From: Sclerurus mexicanus
Taxonomy: Eukaryota > Chordata > Aves > Passeriformes > Furnariidae
NCBI GenBank assembly: GCA_013396755.1
Contig: VWZF01005531.1
Coordinates: forward strand, 478,328 to 542,327
Reading direction: 5' to 3'
Length of the DNA stretch: 64,000 nt
Below, piece after piece: positions 13,682-27,124 of the stretch (positions are counted from its first letter, which is position 1; the number at the start of each line of letters is the position of its first letter). The notes under the pieces were generated by a model. The model was not told the DNA's origin. It made no database searches and was given only the letters and a program-made list of their open reading frames with translations. Both the position numbers and the translations under genes were made by a program.

Positions 13682-13790
13682 TGTCTCCTCTCCTCTCCTC
13701 TCCTCTCCTCTCCCAGCACTGTCAGAGTGTCCTTCAGTCATGCATTAAGTGACGNTCTCCTCTCCTCTCCTCTCCTCTCCACTCCTCTCG
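13682..13790. repeat. (TCTCC)n pentamer tract with one N
   Basis: Two blocks of the pyrimidine pentamer TCTCC/CTCCT (about 13682-13713 and 13756-13790) flank roughly 40 bases of mixed sequence ending in a single N at 13755. Homopyrimidine mirror-symmetric tracts of this type can form triplex DNA and are hard to assemble. The N right at the start of the second block suggests an unresolved repeat length. Confidence 0.85.
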
Positions 13791-14884
13791 GATTTGTTAA
13801 TCTCTCAGTCCTGCAGCAATAATTTCTTTCTCCTCCCCGGCGTTTGAAGCCCATCTTGGTTCCTTACAACCCACAAGTTTCATTATCACGCTACCTGCGT
13901 CCTTCCCCGGGCTCATTAATGCAGCACGAAGGGACCTGCTGCTGGTCCCTTTGGGATCCCAGCGTGGGCTGTGTGACAGGAGTTTGGAACAAAGGAGCTG
14001 CCATTCGAGGGCTGACCTTTGGAAACCCAAATCAGCTCTTAACATGGTATTTTTAGTTGTCCTTAAAAAGGAAAAAAAAAGTGGAAACTTCAGTAAGTGG
14101 AACTTCTTACCCCCTTGGGGCCTTGGGCTTCCAGCTGTTGCCGAAATTTTACTGCTCTAGTCTTTTGTACTTCAAGGCTTGAGATAACATTTGTTCGGTT
14201 TAGTGCCACCACCCATGAAAACCATGGCAAATACTAAAATCCCCAAGCACCAGAAAGCACTGGAAGTGTAAAATAAAAACTGGGGGGAAAAAAATCTACA
14301 TGGTTTCCACCACGTGGAGTAGCACAGATCTAAGTGAAAGTGCGTTGTTTTCAAGTTCTGTAGGTTGTTTGGATCACCTTGTTGGGGGTGTGGGGATTTC
14401 AGCCTTCGTCAGAGGGGGCTGATAAGGGAAAAAAGATACCAAAACGAACCTCATAAAATCTGTGTTATTTTTATTATTATTCATGGTTCATCTGGAGATG
14501 GTGCTAATTTATTTTGGATTGCTTTATATTAATTAGAAAAGGATTTAAGTTAAATAGTTTTCAGCCTAAAGTAAGAGTAATATAAAGATCTGCTGGGTGA
14601 AATAATCACTTTTAATTTAAGTTATGCAAGTATATGCAGGTACAAATTTGTGTGATCACTGTTCTTTTTCTCCCTAGATATTCCAAACAGTTTTGTTTCT
14701 GAGTTTCTACCCCCTTTTTGAATTCTCTCAGGTTCATATTGCAAAGATTATTATTCTGTTCAAGACTGATCAATCTCTTGAAGTAATATTTGAAAATAGG
14801 AAACTCATTCTCTTGGCTTAAGGCAGAAGTTATTTTCAATACAAGAGTTTGGCAATTTTCCCCTTGCCCAAGCTGATAGTCTTT

Positions 14885-14908
14885 TATATACGTATATATA
14901 TATATATG
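14885..14908. repeat. (TA)n microsatellite
   Basis: TATATACGTATATATATATA-type dinucleotide tract interrupted once by CG. Nothing else is seen in it. Confidence 0.85.
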
Positions 14909-15351
14909 CATAAATAAAGTATATCCTTGTTAATTAATTCATGGAGCCAATTTTCTACTGTTTTCCAATTTTTATTATCAATTTTACCCAGAAAAAGGGT
15001 GAGAAGAAATGCAAGCATATTGGAGTAACTGTGTCTCGGATCATATGCCCTTTCATATGCTCTGTCATTTTTTTCTGGTGGAAAAGTGTCTGTGATTTTA
15101 TAACTTAGACTGTTATCAACTATGATATGCATGAAAGAGCTGATGTGAAATTGCCCTTATTGCCCTGATTTTTTTATATTTTCTGAACTTGTGACTGCTT
15201 GAATTTGCAAGTTATGCCTGTTTGTCCTAACTGTTTTGCATGTAATAAATTGGTTCCTCCAGCTATAACCAAGGCTTTCACAAACTGATGGAATCAACAA
15301 TACAGGTGCCAAGTACACTGAATTTTTAAGCATCTTCTTTCTGCTTTGCAG

Positions 15352-15483
15352 GTTTGTCTGAGGATGCAGCAGAGGAAGCGAAAAGCCCTGAAATCTGAAG
15401 ACAACCCTCAGGAGGAATCTCTGTCTGATACCAGATGCATTTATACTGCAGCAGTACCGATCATTTTACTCCATACTGGTTGA
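15352..15483 (+). other. Weak exon-like block with splice acceptor and poly(A) signal
   Basis: A good acceptor (TTCTTTCTGCTTTGCAG, ending 15351) is followed by 43 open codons, beginning VCLRMQQRKRK with an acidic SEDNPQEE stretch, then TGA at 15481. An ATTAAA at 15505-15510 runs into a short A tract. This arrangement could be the last exon of an upstream plus-strand transcript or lncRNA. I recognise no protein family, and an acceptor-like string plus 43 open codons occurs by chance in a region this long. It is recorded as a candidate only. Confidence 0.12.
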
Positions 15484-18400
15484 AGGAGAGAACTGTGCTA
15501 ATTTATTAAAAAAAAAGGTCCATTCTATTAATTTTGGTTGGATCTCCCTTACAATTACTAGCATCCTTTCTGTGAGCAAAGTTTAAGCACTTCCCCAACC
15601 GTTGCAGGGGTGTTGTGCAGTATTGTACAATATATCATCCCTTTCTAAGGATTCAGTTGATTGATCAAAGACTGTTTACACATAGTTAAAAGCAGCCTTT
15701 GTTTCAGGATATGTTTTATCTTTTTAAAAAAGATATTCTGAACTGCACCTCCCTTTGAGATTATATTAACATTTGTTATATCACAGTTTTGACAAAAGAT
15801 AACTATCTCGTTTCCTCTTGTACTAACATTCACAATTCCAGACAGTTGAATTCACCACCAGAAGAAAAACTGGTAATCCATCAACTCTTTTTCTCCTCTC
15901 TCATTGCTTATACAGCCTCCTGCTCTCTAGAGATATAGAGTAAAATATGGTTACTGGACATAAAGGGCAAACCCTTTTGCCATTAACTATGTCACTATGA
16001 ATGGGAATAAAGTTTACACTGTAAGTACCTTGAGCACAGCAACACATGGATCTTTTTATGGTTACCTGTGTTTTTCTCGTCAGCCAGTCTGTTCTACTTA
16101 CGGGCAAGATTTTCAAAAGTAACTAACAATTTTTGAGTGCCTTAATTTTTATTAATCCAGTTGGAGGATGCTTTGAGTGTTGTGTATTTAGGAAGTGCTG
16201 AGTATTGGCCTTCTGGAGGTCAGGGCCGTGCAAGGTCCCTGAAATGCAACACCCAACAACCGAGGTGAGCTTTGAGAGGACCTCGGCCTAGAGTTTAGAA
16301 GAGTCAGGCTTGTGTCTGGATTTCTGAGTTAAGATATTACTAAAGTATACTTGGAACTGAAAATAACTGAGACCTGGGTCAAATGTATAAACGGGAATTT
16401 GAATGAGGCCTCTCCTGGCTGTTGCCAGCTCAGACCAAAATACAAGTTGCAGTCTCTTGGATGGCAGATGGAAAATGCACTGATAGTTTAGTTTCTTGTA
16501 GATGCAATCCCATGAGCCAGCTCCACATTCCATGCTCCTGTTGGTTCCTCGACAGGGTTCACCATCTCCTGTTCTTGCTGTAGGATGGGCCCCTCCAACT
16601 CACTTCTGTGCTGTTTCACAAGAGGTTGTGACGATTGCTGTGGTCAATGCTAGCTGGATCTGTGGATAATAACGAGACATTATTTTTCCAGGACGTCCTA
16701 AGCCATCCACCTTCATCATCTCCATATCGAGTTTCAACCTCTTTGCATCCATCCCTAAAACAAAACCGGTTTTGTACCACTTGTGTGTCTGCTGCTTAAC
16801 CCTCTGGTCCTACTCGGGCTCAGTAAACATGACATGAGTGTTCCAAGGAGCCTTTTTGAACACGTTAGCTATTAAAGAGAGCTCAGTAGCCAGGGAGCTG
16901 GGTAAGGCCTCTGATACCTCTAGGAATGAAGTAACTCCTGATAAAAATTACTGTCCCCCAGGAGACCTCAGATATCTACAGGTTATGGGGCCAGAAATCC
17001 TGCTCCTTTCCCAGGAAGGAAAAATCTTCCCCCCTGCTTGTTCTGGAGTGATTCCACTCTCTGAGTGTTCTTCACTGTGATCCCTCCCCGTGGTTTTTGT
17101 CAGGAGGGTGGCATCCATCCCATTGTTGAGGGACCCTGCTGCGCTCTGAAAATTCCACAATAAAATCATCTCCTGTAGTCTCTGTACACACCTCAGTGAC
17201 CAAAGAAAATCCATGGAGAACTAATCAATTACTGTAGCTATTAGGCTTAAATGTTAACTATAGATCTCAAATCTTCTTTTGTCCTCTTGTCAGTAGGTAA
17301 TCTAGAAATATCAAGCAGAGTAACTACCAAAAGCCTGTGTGGATAATTGTGTAGAATCCTGGACCAAAGAATCCTTTAGCTATAGGCAAATAATATAGCT
17401 GGCAAGTACACTGCTCTGAGACTTCTGTGAAATATATTACTCTGTCCTAATTCCCATGATTGAATGTGATCCCGGAGCTGCCTGGCTTCAATGGGATTTT
17501 AGGGTAAATGACGAGTAGGCACTCAGGTCAATTATATCATCCACTCTTATTTAAGTTATTTTCTGTCATTTTAAGATGTAAGGCTCAGAAGCACTCCTAG
17601 TTGCCTTGTCTGCTCCATGCTTTGTAAAATAGGGTCTCATGAGAATAGTTTCACAAAAAGGGGAAAACATGCTGGTAATAAAGGGAGGAAAGAAGAAGGT
17701 AGAACTGTCTCTAGCAGTAATGTATGACCTCTTTGTATATTGAGCTAAATTGCAGTGTTTGAGAGCATCATCAGGATTTAAAAGTTGCATTGAGTAAAAA
17801 TTACTTAGTTTGCCCCAATGCCAAATAGTCCATCTCATTCAGAGGAAGGAAGTAATTGCAATGTAGTCATTTATGTGGCAGGCTAGGAGGAAATATTGTA
17901 AAGTAATTCTTAGCAGTTCTCAAATGTAGTTTGAATTTTGAAGAAAGTTCTTTTTGGCTGGAAAAAAGTCGGGCCAGTCACAGGAAGTTTGGAAGCAAGA
18001 GAGCTGGCCAACTGAAAAATGTAAGGAAACATTGCTGGTTCAGGGGGGGACAAATGTTTGGTTCTCCTCAGTGATGTTTCTGAGGCTGAAAGAGGCTTTG
18101 CTGCCCAGTCAGACTGTTCCAGACAGGATTTTAGAGTAATGCCTGGCCAGCCTGAAGATGCAGTCTCTCTGTACCTTTAGCCATTCGAGTAGAATTTTAT
18201 ATGGTTAGGTGGTTCACAGATAAAAACTAATTTTAAATGATAATTTTGTTGAAAATAATTTGTTATATCTAGAAGGAATTCTGTGGCATTTTGAAAATCA
18301 TGCTGTGACTCATGGCACCTTTATTACATAGAGCTTGGAAATACATTTTCTAAAATAAGTCCTAACATAAAGTATATATTTTTCTGTTAAACAGGTAAAT

Positions 18401-21400
18401 ACTTATAAAGATTATTTACTTCGTAGAGTTCATTTTTGGAATGTTATTGTCCAAGGGCTTTTCTTTAATTTTGTTTTTCTGCAGTTGCGTTTTAGAAAAA
18501 CAGATTAAAACAATTACTACTCTGATGACCAAAATCTGGAGGTCTGGACTCTGCTGATCTTTTGGGCTTTGTACACAATGCTGAGTTCAAACTAAGACTG
18601 TGGTTTCCAGCCCCAGATTGATTCTTCTGTCCAACTATTATTCAACTATGACACAGAAAAACAACATTACTTTCAGGGGGCTGGGTTTTGCTTTATAATG
18701 TCTTGTTGTTTTCTCTTCTTCGGCATTTACTGTACAGAGAAGTAGAGATAAGTTTCACTATTCTTTTATGCTTGTAAAGAGTAATTTAATGCCACAAGCT
18801 GATATTTGCTAAGCAGAGATTGTATTTCTATGTGAAGTCCTTCCAGCATTAAAATAAGAAAAAAAATAATATCAGGGTATGCATCATATTGAATAAGTAT
18901 CCTTCCTTCTTAATCAGAATATCCTGTTTTTAAAAAAATCTGTTAAAAAGAAAAACCCCTCTGCAAAAGGGCTGTAAAATATATGACACACTCCTGAAAC
19001 CAAGCTTCTGTATTGCTTCTTCATTTGAAATGAGCCTTTTGTTTCCCACAGCTTTGTTTGCTGCCACCCCTTCCACCCTGCTGCTGTGTTCATTCACTTC
19101 TTCGCAGCGTAAGGTTCCTCCAGTATTTGTGTGGTATCTTCTTGCAGCTGATTTAGTTCCTTTGCAGCTCAAAGGTAAAAGTTTCCATAGCATCATTCTG
19201 GCTCATGAGCCTCCCTCCTATCGAGGGGACAGGGTGTCCACAGGGCCAGGCTTATAATTAACAAAATTGCCCCAAGCTAGAAGTGAATGCGTTGCTTTGA
19301 AAAGAATTTATTCTAATATTCCAATAGACCACGTTCAACTCAAGTTTGTTATGTATATAAAGACTGAAATACATTGCTTGGTTTAGAGTCCTGAACCTCC
19401 TCTCTACTTGTTTGTCCCCTGTCTTGTAAATTCTTATAATAGTCAATGATATCAGGAATGATTATATTTCTATCCTCCTTTGTGGAAATTAGGAAAGAGA
19501 GTAAAATACCAATTTATTTTCATAGGCAATCACTGTAGGTTGATGTTTCCTTTGCATGTTGCTGCATGTTCTGATTTACTCTCTGTGTATGAGGTATCCG
19601 TGCTTGTGGATGAACCTGCTGTACTGAAGCTTGCGCTATCCATCCTTGTGCTTTAAATGAAAGGACTGAGCAAAATCTTGCTTATGCATCAGAAAAAAAA
19701 AAGGCTGAAGTAACCAGAAGCCCTGGAAAAGATCCACAGCCTCAGGTTACACCATGTAAATTGATGTTAACTCTAATGGGAGTATTTTTCATTCAATATA
19801 GCATCAGCTTATTGTATGGTTCTTGTGTTTGCTAGCACCAGTTTAACACTACACTCCCATCATAAAAAACATTTCTTTTGGAAATTGTGTTTTGCAAAAC
19901 CAGTTAATGCTTAGAGCAAAGTGATAACAGTGTTTGATAAGATGGTTTCATTCATCTTTGTAAGCAGAATAGAGACTTGGAGTGCTTCCTAAGTGGGAAT
20001 GATCAATGCTGATCATACTCACCCTCCACCACCGCTCCAGCTGGGTGCAGACTGACAGTGTATTCAGCTGCAGAGACAAGATAAAAGCTGTTCTGATTAT
20101 GTAAACTGCTGCCTGATCTGAAATCTTGAAGGGAGGTGGGTCATCCTGAGTCATTACTGTAATCTCATTAGAGGCCCAAATCTATTTTCAAAGAATTTAA
20201 CGCAGTATTTTGCATTGATTTTGACAGGAGAGCATCTATACTCTTCTGTTGGGCCCTCATGTCAAAAGAAGATGACAAATAAGCACCACTGAACTCCTAG
20301 CTAGATGATGCAATAAATTCTGAGGGTTGCTCCAAAAGGTACTATTCCCAAAATACAACATGCATGAGGCTCAGCTCGTCAGCATTCATTAAACAGAACG
20401 TACACTCTTCTCTGTAGAGGGTGATGCTGCGTGTGAAACGAGCCCTTGCAAAATAAAAGCCCAGAGCATCCTACACATGTTACTTCAGCGCCTCATGAGA
20501 CAAAGCCACTCTCAGGATGATGTACAGCAGCTCTGCAACAGTCACAGCAACACTGTGAAAGAGTTTAGGAGATCAGGCAATGAACAACATGCTCTCCTCC
20601 TGCTCCTCAACCAAGACAATATGGGAAGGATGTATTTCCAGGACACGTTCTGTTAAGAAAAATGCACTTAATTATCACTGGAAAACGTGGCCCTCCGTCT
20701 TTTAAGAAGTTGCCATGGTTTCTCTAAATGGATGCTGTTATTGTGAGTACTATTTCCTGAGTGTCATGAGCCATTCAAACATTGGCAGCTCCAGTATCCT
20801 CTAATTATACTGAGACGTTCTATCATTGTTAATGAATGTAGCATAGGTGCTATTCTTAGACAACCTTAGGAACGAGCAAGGGTTTTGATCCAAGGATGGC
20901 TTGGACCAGTCCTCCTTACTTTGCTAAATCTGATGAGACCTTATTGCAGAGTTTACAGCGTGTTTGGGAAAGAAAAGAGCTTTTATTATGTTGATTTTAA
21001 ACTTTATTCATTTTAAAGGACAGTTCAGTTCCACAGCATCTTGGAAGTGTTAGAGAATATATGAAAAAGTTGGTCTATAACAAATAATCTAATTCATTAT
21101 GAAGCAAGCATTCACTATTTAATAGTTATTTCAAATGCCCACAATATATTATAATCATGGTTGGATTCAATTACAAGAGACATAAAGGGGATTATTGTAC
21201 TTTTTTTTCCCCTCTGATGGCATAATGAAGTCAAGATGGTTGGGATCCATAAATATTGGAGAACAGTCAAGTTGCTGGATATATAGCAGGGTCTGCTTTT
21301 TCCAGCTGCCTGGACGTGGAGTGTCTTCCTTGAGCAGTGGCTGTAACTAGGAACTGGTCAGAATACAGCTCGGTTAACATGGTGTGATTGCTTCTGATCC

Positions 21401-24400
21401 AGCAGAAACAGGGAGAGTTTCTCTTGGCAGTGCATTTGAATGCCCTGTTCCAGCATTAACGGGATATTTTGTGGTGGTATGACACAGTTCCTTCATCATG
21501 ACACTGGACAGCTGCTTCTGCATATTTCAGGGTGCAGGTCCCAAGAGCAGGCAGGAGGTGTGAGACTTGGGAGAGGAGCATTTCCCATATTGCTCTGGGC
21601 AGCACGCATTTCAAATGTAAGTGTTTGTCCCTTCTGGCAGTTACTGAGAAGGCCTGTGAGGAGGAAGAAGAGCCCCAAAGAGCAGAATGTGTCCAAATGC
21701 TCCCGTGCCAGCTGCCACAGAGAAATGGATTCTCTTGAGAAGAGGAATCCTGCCTTGCCTGGGTGACACCATGCCCCCAGGATTATACATTTGGGTGTTT
21801 GGTGGCCAGATAGCAGAGCTGGCTGCAGGGAGAACAACAGCTTGCTATCAGCAAAAGAAGACTGGACACGGATGTTTCTGTGGCCAAGCAAGCAAAAAAG
21901 AATATGGTCAGTATGAGTGGCCTTTCAGAATAACTAATGGTTTATGTTGCTGTTACACCTATCCAGCAAGGTCTGAGAGGCAGGGGATGCTTCCTCACTG
22001 CAGGTGAGCAGGAATGGAGAAGGCAATGTGTGCTCCTCTGGGCAAGGTTGGCAAAAACGAGAGGGAAGAGAGTGGGGAATGTGCAGGTGGTTATAGATTG
22101 TGGAGAGTACGCACTTAGTGTGTTAAGAATTTATTTTTGTTTCTACTCTTGTCTCTTATAACAAAGTCATTTCATGTTTAGTGTTCATTAGCTCATCTCA
22201 TGGGAAGAGGAGTCTTCTCTTTGCTTTTAATCCTTCTTCTCATCATCCACATTTTTGTAGGTAGCAGTCACTCTTGCAATCCTGTTTTCCTCTTGCTTTT
22301 TTTCCTACCAAATCCCATTGACTGTAAATTGACGATTTTGCCCAGCAGCCACTTTGTAGGTGTGAGTTTTAAAAATCCTGAAAGAAGGAAAACATGCAGT
22401 AAAATGAATGTTTTGGTTAAACATTTGAAGCACAATGTATCTATTCTTCTCTGGGATGAAAAAGGTTGCTTTCAGCATCAGGAAAATCATGAATGGAAAA
22501 CCAAATGTGCACTAAAGAAGTTGAAGGTTTTTTTTAAAGGGCTACTGCCCAAGTATGTCATCCAACAGAGGAAAGTTGGTGGCTGCATTGTTTTTTGTAT
22601 GACAGCTACCCAGACGGTGATGTGATACCTTTTACTGGGCTAACCAAAGTTAAAATTAGAACTGAACAAATAAATCCCAATGACTAACAGAGCTTGTGCA
22701 TTTAACCTTTCTTGCTTCTCATCAAGATCAACCTTTTCAAGCCTAGCCACTGACGTTTGGTTTCCAGTTCACAGTATGTGGAGAGATTGCTAAGCCTGGT
22801 GAGCTTCCCGCCTCCAGCTTGGTAATTCGATTGCACAAAAACCAGTAGGCACAAAAATACAGTCTGGTCCTACTTGTTCAGGATTATTGCACTGTCCAGA
22901 AAAATGGCTTCTACAAATGTTCTGCTTCTCTGCTGTTTAGAGATACCCCATACACAAACCTGAATGCTCAAGTGTTCAGCTAAATTAGGCTTCTTAGGTC
23001 TCAAACCAGAGGACATGTCTGTGCCTCTAGGGCTGAGCTAGGAAGTGAGTTCAGACATTTACCTGTGTATTTGTTTATTTGGATTGCTGTAGGCTTTGTG
23101 ATAACATTTATGGAAACCCACGTGCACTGTGACTTTTGGTATAAGGGTTTCTTACCAAATCGCTTTCTGCTTTGAAGTTAGTTTGTCTCTTTCTCTCCGG
23201 TCATTGTCTTCACTATTGCAAGCTTCTATTCACCAAGTTTAGAGACAAATTGTTCCTTTTGCTTATCACTTTTACTCCTGTTGATGGCTGCCTGTCCTTC
23301 AGAACAGGCTGTGAGTGCAGCAGAGGTGAGCGGATCAAACAGCAGGGTTGTGTAAGTCACTGATTCACCACCCCGTGGGTGTGGTGGGGCAGTTTCCATA
23401 ATGCTGAACTTACTCACCAAAGTGGCCAGGGGACATTTTTTGTTGAGAAAAAAGCTAGCCAGAGGGTATAAGCAAAAGGAGCACTCTTCTCCTTCCTAAT
23501 TTTTTGTGCCTACTTCATCGTTGCTCGAGGCTAGAATGTTAGTCATGTGGCTTCTGTGGTGAAAAGATTGTGGGGTTTATTCTCAGCGAGGACAAACCAA
23601 AACTGGGGTAGGGAAGGCTCTGACGGGATGCCTGGACAGCCAGGCACTAGCCCTTCCCCTTCCCACACAGGCACAGGCTCCTCTCTGCTGCTGAAGAGAC
23701 CCAGACACAGGGATGTTCAGCTTTGCTTCTCAAGGGTGAATCTCCTGCTCCTGCACAGGACTCCGGCAGAGGCTGGGCCAGCATCCCTTAAGACTCCATA
23801 CGGATTCCTCCAGCTCTGTGCTTTTGCCTGGCTCATGTCAGAGTTGTGTTCTGGCTCTCCCATATATATTCTCCCCCCTCTGTAAACTATAGCACCAGGT
23901 GGTGCTTAGAAAACACTTGCAAGCTGGTGTAAGAGATTTTTGCCCCTCCATACAGTCTTCCACATCACTTCATCTTCACTGTGTGCCTATGGGAGTATCT
24001 TTGGGTTAATGTATCACACTCTCTCTGCTAGGCTTGACTCAGTCCCTGTCCTTTCCCTTGCTAAGGCCTGCGTTATCAAAACTAACCAATAATTTGGACT
24101 GTGCTCATTTTTATGTACCCCAGTGAAACTCGAGGCCTGTGGCTCAGTCTGGGAACCCAGAAAGCGAGACTCCAGATTTGGAGAATTTGGTTGTGGGCGA
24201 ATAGATCTGTTGTTGGGCCACTCCCATGCTCATACCTTTGCAATCTGGCTGGATTCTGCTAGCTATGAAAAAAATAATCTCCATTACACCTCTCCTAAGA
24301 GAAAACCAAGTATAGCTTTCAGAGCCATCTTTTCTTCCTGATTCTTCTAGTTTGCATCATGTAAATTCAAACTGTCTTCCCTTAATCCTTTTCTGCACTT

Positions 24401-26563
24401 GGGCCAGCAGCTGAGAGCCTGCGAAAGCATGTGTGTTTTATCCTCTGCGTGCTCTGCAGAAAGAGCTTTACAAACCACAGAGGCTATTTTAAATTAAATG
24501 GCCATTTTTTGAAATCCTATCATTACAAAGCTGAGGCTTGATTGTTGTCCTCACAATGCTTCATAGCAGCAAAATTCCTGCATTTTGGGAATTGTGCTGT
24601 CTATTCATCCAGCTGGAGTGGATCCAAAAGCAAAGCATGGAACTGTTGTGAGCACTGGCTAGTGTTCACAATATTATTTTCTCTAATAGATGGCCTGTAT
24701 TGTCATTTTGTGGAATGCTCAGATGTCAATTCATCATCGTTTGGGTTGTAGGGTTGATTTTTTTTTCTGCATTTAAATAAAGATGCACAGAAATAGTCTC
24801 TAAGAAGTGCAGTTGTTTTCATTACTGCTGGTCCAGCAGAACTGGAAGGAGCTCCGCTGTGGGACAGCAAAACCCTCAGATCTGTAAGTTATTATTTGAT
24901 ACTTTTCTTTCTTCATATGAACATTCATGATGGTAAACACATACTTCAAAGCAAGTCCCTCTAATAAAGTAACTGTGGAAGTTAAGAAATGCCATCCTGG
25001 GTGATCACTTGGGGAAAAGTTGGAGTCTTCACCTTGCAGGTGCTCCAGGCAAGCCATCCAAGCAATGCCAGCAGGCAGCCAAGTCACACAGCTTGCTTGG
25101 CGTAGTGTGTAAGGACAGGGCAGCCTCACACCTTGCTTCCAAAGGTTTCCAGTTGGACTTTCCTTCTCTCTGGTTTCCATGAAACCACTGCCTCCCACGG
25201 AAGCCTGAGAGACCCTGGATGCTCACAGACGCTCAGCTGAGTTGTGGTCTCTTGCCAGTTGGAATGCGAGGGCAAACTAAATGGGGTGGGGTGTCCTGGG
25301 TTGCTTTTGGACCACGATCACATCCCCCCAGGCCAGAGGTGTGGCTGGCTCTGTGCACAGCACTCAGTGCTGCTGCTTTCAGAGGGCCCAAATCCCTACT
25401 TTTTGGAAGAAGAGACCTGTTTCTTGGCTAATCCAACACAAAGGTAACCTTGAACATGGGGGATCCCGATGCTGTCGTCCCTCGCTTTTGAATGGAGTTA
25501 TCCTGACCTCCTCGGGGCACCTGCTGCAACAAGGGTCTACAGGAGAGGACCTTCTGCCCATAATGTGATTAGTCTTACTGACCTCATTGGGGCTACTCTG
25601 ATGTGTGAATGTTTCCAGGGCAAAGGTCTAAATTATGTGGTCTATTAGCACGGTGAGCAGTTTCCAAAATACTTCCAGCACGATAATCTTCTCTTTGTTA
25701 ATGAATAGTTGTCTTATTTGTTATCTGACTTTCATACTGATCCAAGTCACGCTACAGCCATACAGACTGACTTCAGTTTAATCCAAATATAAGAGTGTTA
25801 AAGACAATTTCATCAATACCAAAATAATATTTAACAATATTAAAACCAGTCAGAATTTTAAGTGACTAGGTAAAAAGGTAGTCCTGTGTTGTTTTTGTAA
25901 GTTAGCTTAATTAAACCCCCAGATCTCCTAAGCCACAAATTCTGTTCTGTCTGAAAATAGTTTATTACCAACCAGCCTCTCACAAGACATCATTTTGTGT
26001 GCTGGAATACCTGCCAGCCATCACCTTGAGGCTTCAGAGTCTAGGTTTAAAGATACCTAAAATAAATAGCATACACCACATGTAAATACATATTTAAAAT
26101 TCTGTGAAGTCTTAAAACTGTTGATTAATTGTTTTCTTTGGTCACAAGTAATTCAGCTGGCTCTCCTGGGTTTAATCTGCTAATATATACAAGACATGTG
26201 ACTGATACTTTCCCAAGGTAAATACTATTCCCTGTCTCTGTTCACCTCGTGCTTCTAAATGATGTATTTGGAGGTTTGCTACTGTCAGAGAGCTCAGGGA
26301 TTTGGCAGAAACTCCCTGCAGGTTTGTCTAATGACACCAAAAGCCCACCTCTGGCACATTTGCTACTGCTCTCATCTCCTCCTGAAAGAGCCTTAGATAG
26401 CCCAGAGGCAGGTAGATGAATTATACTGCCTTCTGGAAGTACTTTTTTTTTCCTCTTGCCCAAGTGGCTCTGTGTTTTCTTTTTTGTGAAGGTCTGAGAT
26501 TAATCTGGCCTGGGTGAATCGGTAGCAAAATGAGATGGGTTTTTAATGAATTTCTGCTTTGGA

Positions 26564-26579
26564 TTTTTTTTTTTTTTTT
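26564..26579. repeat. Poly(T) run of 16
   Basis: Uninterrupted homopolymer of 16 T. No adjacent retroposon body was recognised. Confidence 0.9.
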
Positions 26580-27124
26580 ACTGTGTGTTTGTACTCTCAT
26601 CTACTTGGTTTCAGCACATGCAGAATATCCAGGGTTTAATTAATCAGTGGTGGGCAATTCAGTATAATTAGTATTGTTTCTTTAATAATGGCTATAATAC
26701 TCCTTATGAAACCACATAACTAGCAGAAGTTTCAACAGAGCAGTGCAGGATTTCCCCAGTTTGCTCAGGTGTGATATCTGAACACATCCGGATGGATGGA
26801 GCTCTACAAGGCTGCTCATGATTGTCAGACCACTGCTCTGTGCACGCGTGGTGCCGTCAGTCAGCGGGACAGAGCAACTATTAATGTTTCATCGGGTGTG
26901 TTTCACCGAAACGGGCAGCCAAGAGGAAAGGGCAGGGAGGATTTCTTACTCGCACCAGCTATAACTGAAGGATAAAATTAATCAGCAGATTGCTCGGAAA
27001 ATAACCATAAATAGGGGGTTCTTCATCAAAACTGCCTTTTGTTTCCAGACGAAACAAGGTATGTTGTACAAATTGCAGGGACAGTAAAAGTGAGAACATT
27101 CTGAGCGCAGACCAGGATTGCATT

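Larger units (their letters stand above)
1..27120. other. Upstream intergenic DNA, no supported gene
   Basis: I see no coding exon I can support in this stretch. Open frames are short (about 130 codons at most), unrelated to any family I recognise and scattered over both strands, as expected by chance. It holds a few CR1 tail fragments, AT and TG microsatellites, a pyrimidine pentamer repeat with one N, and candidate regulatory motifs listed separately. In mammals the gene upstream of BMPER is BBS9 (established synteny), so this is probably the BBS9-BMPER interval, but no BBS9 exon was recognised here. Confidence 0.7.
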
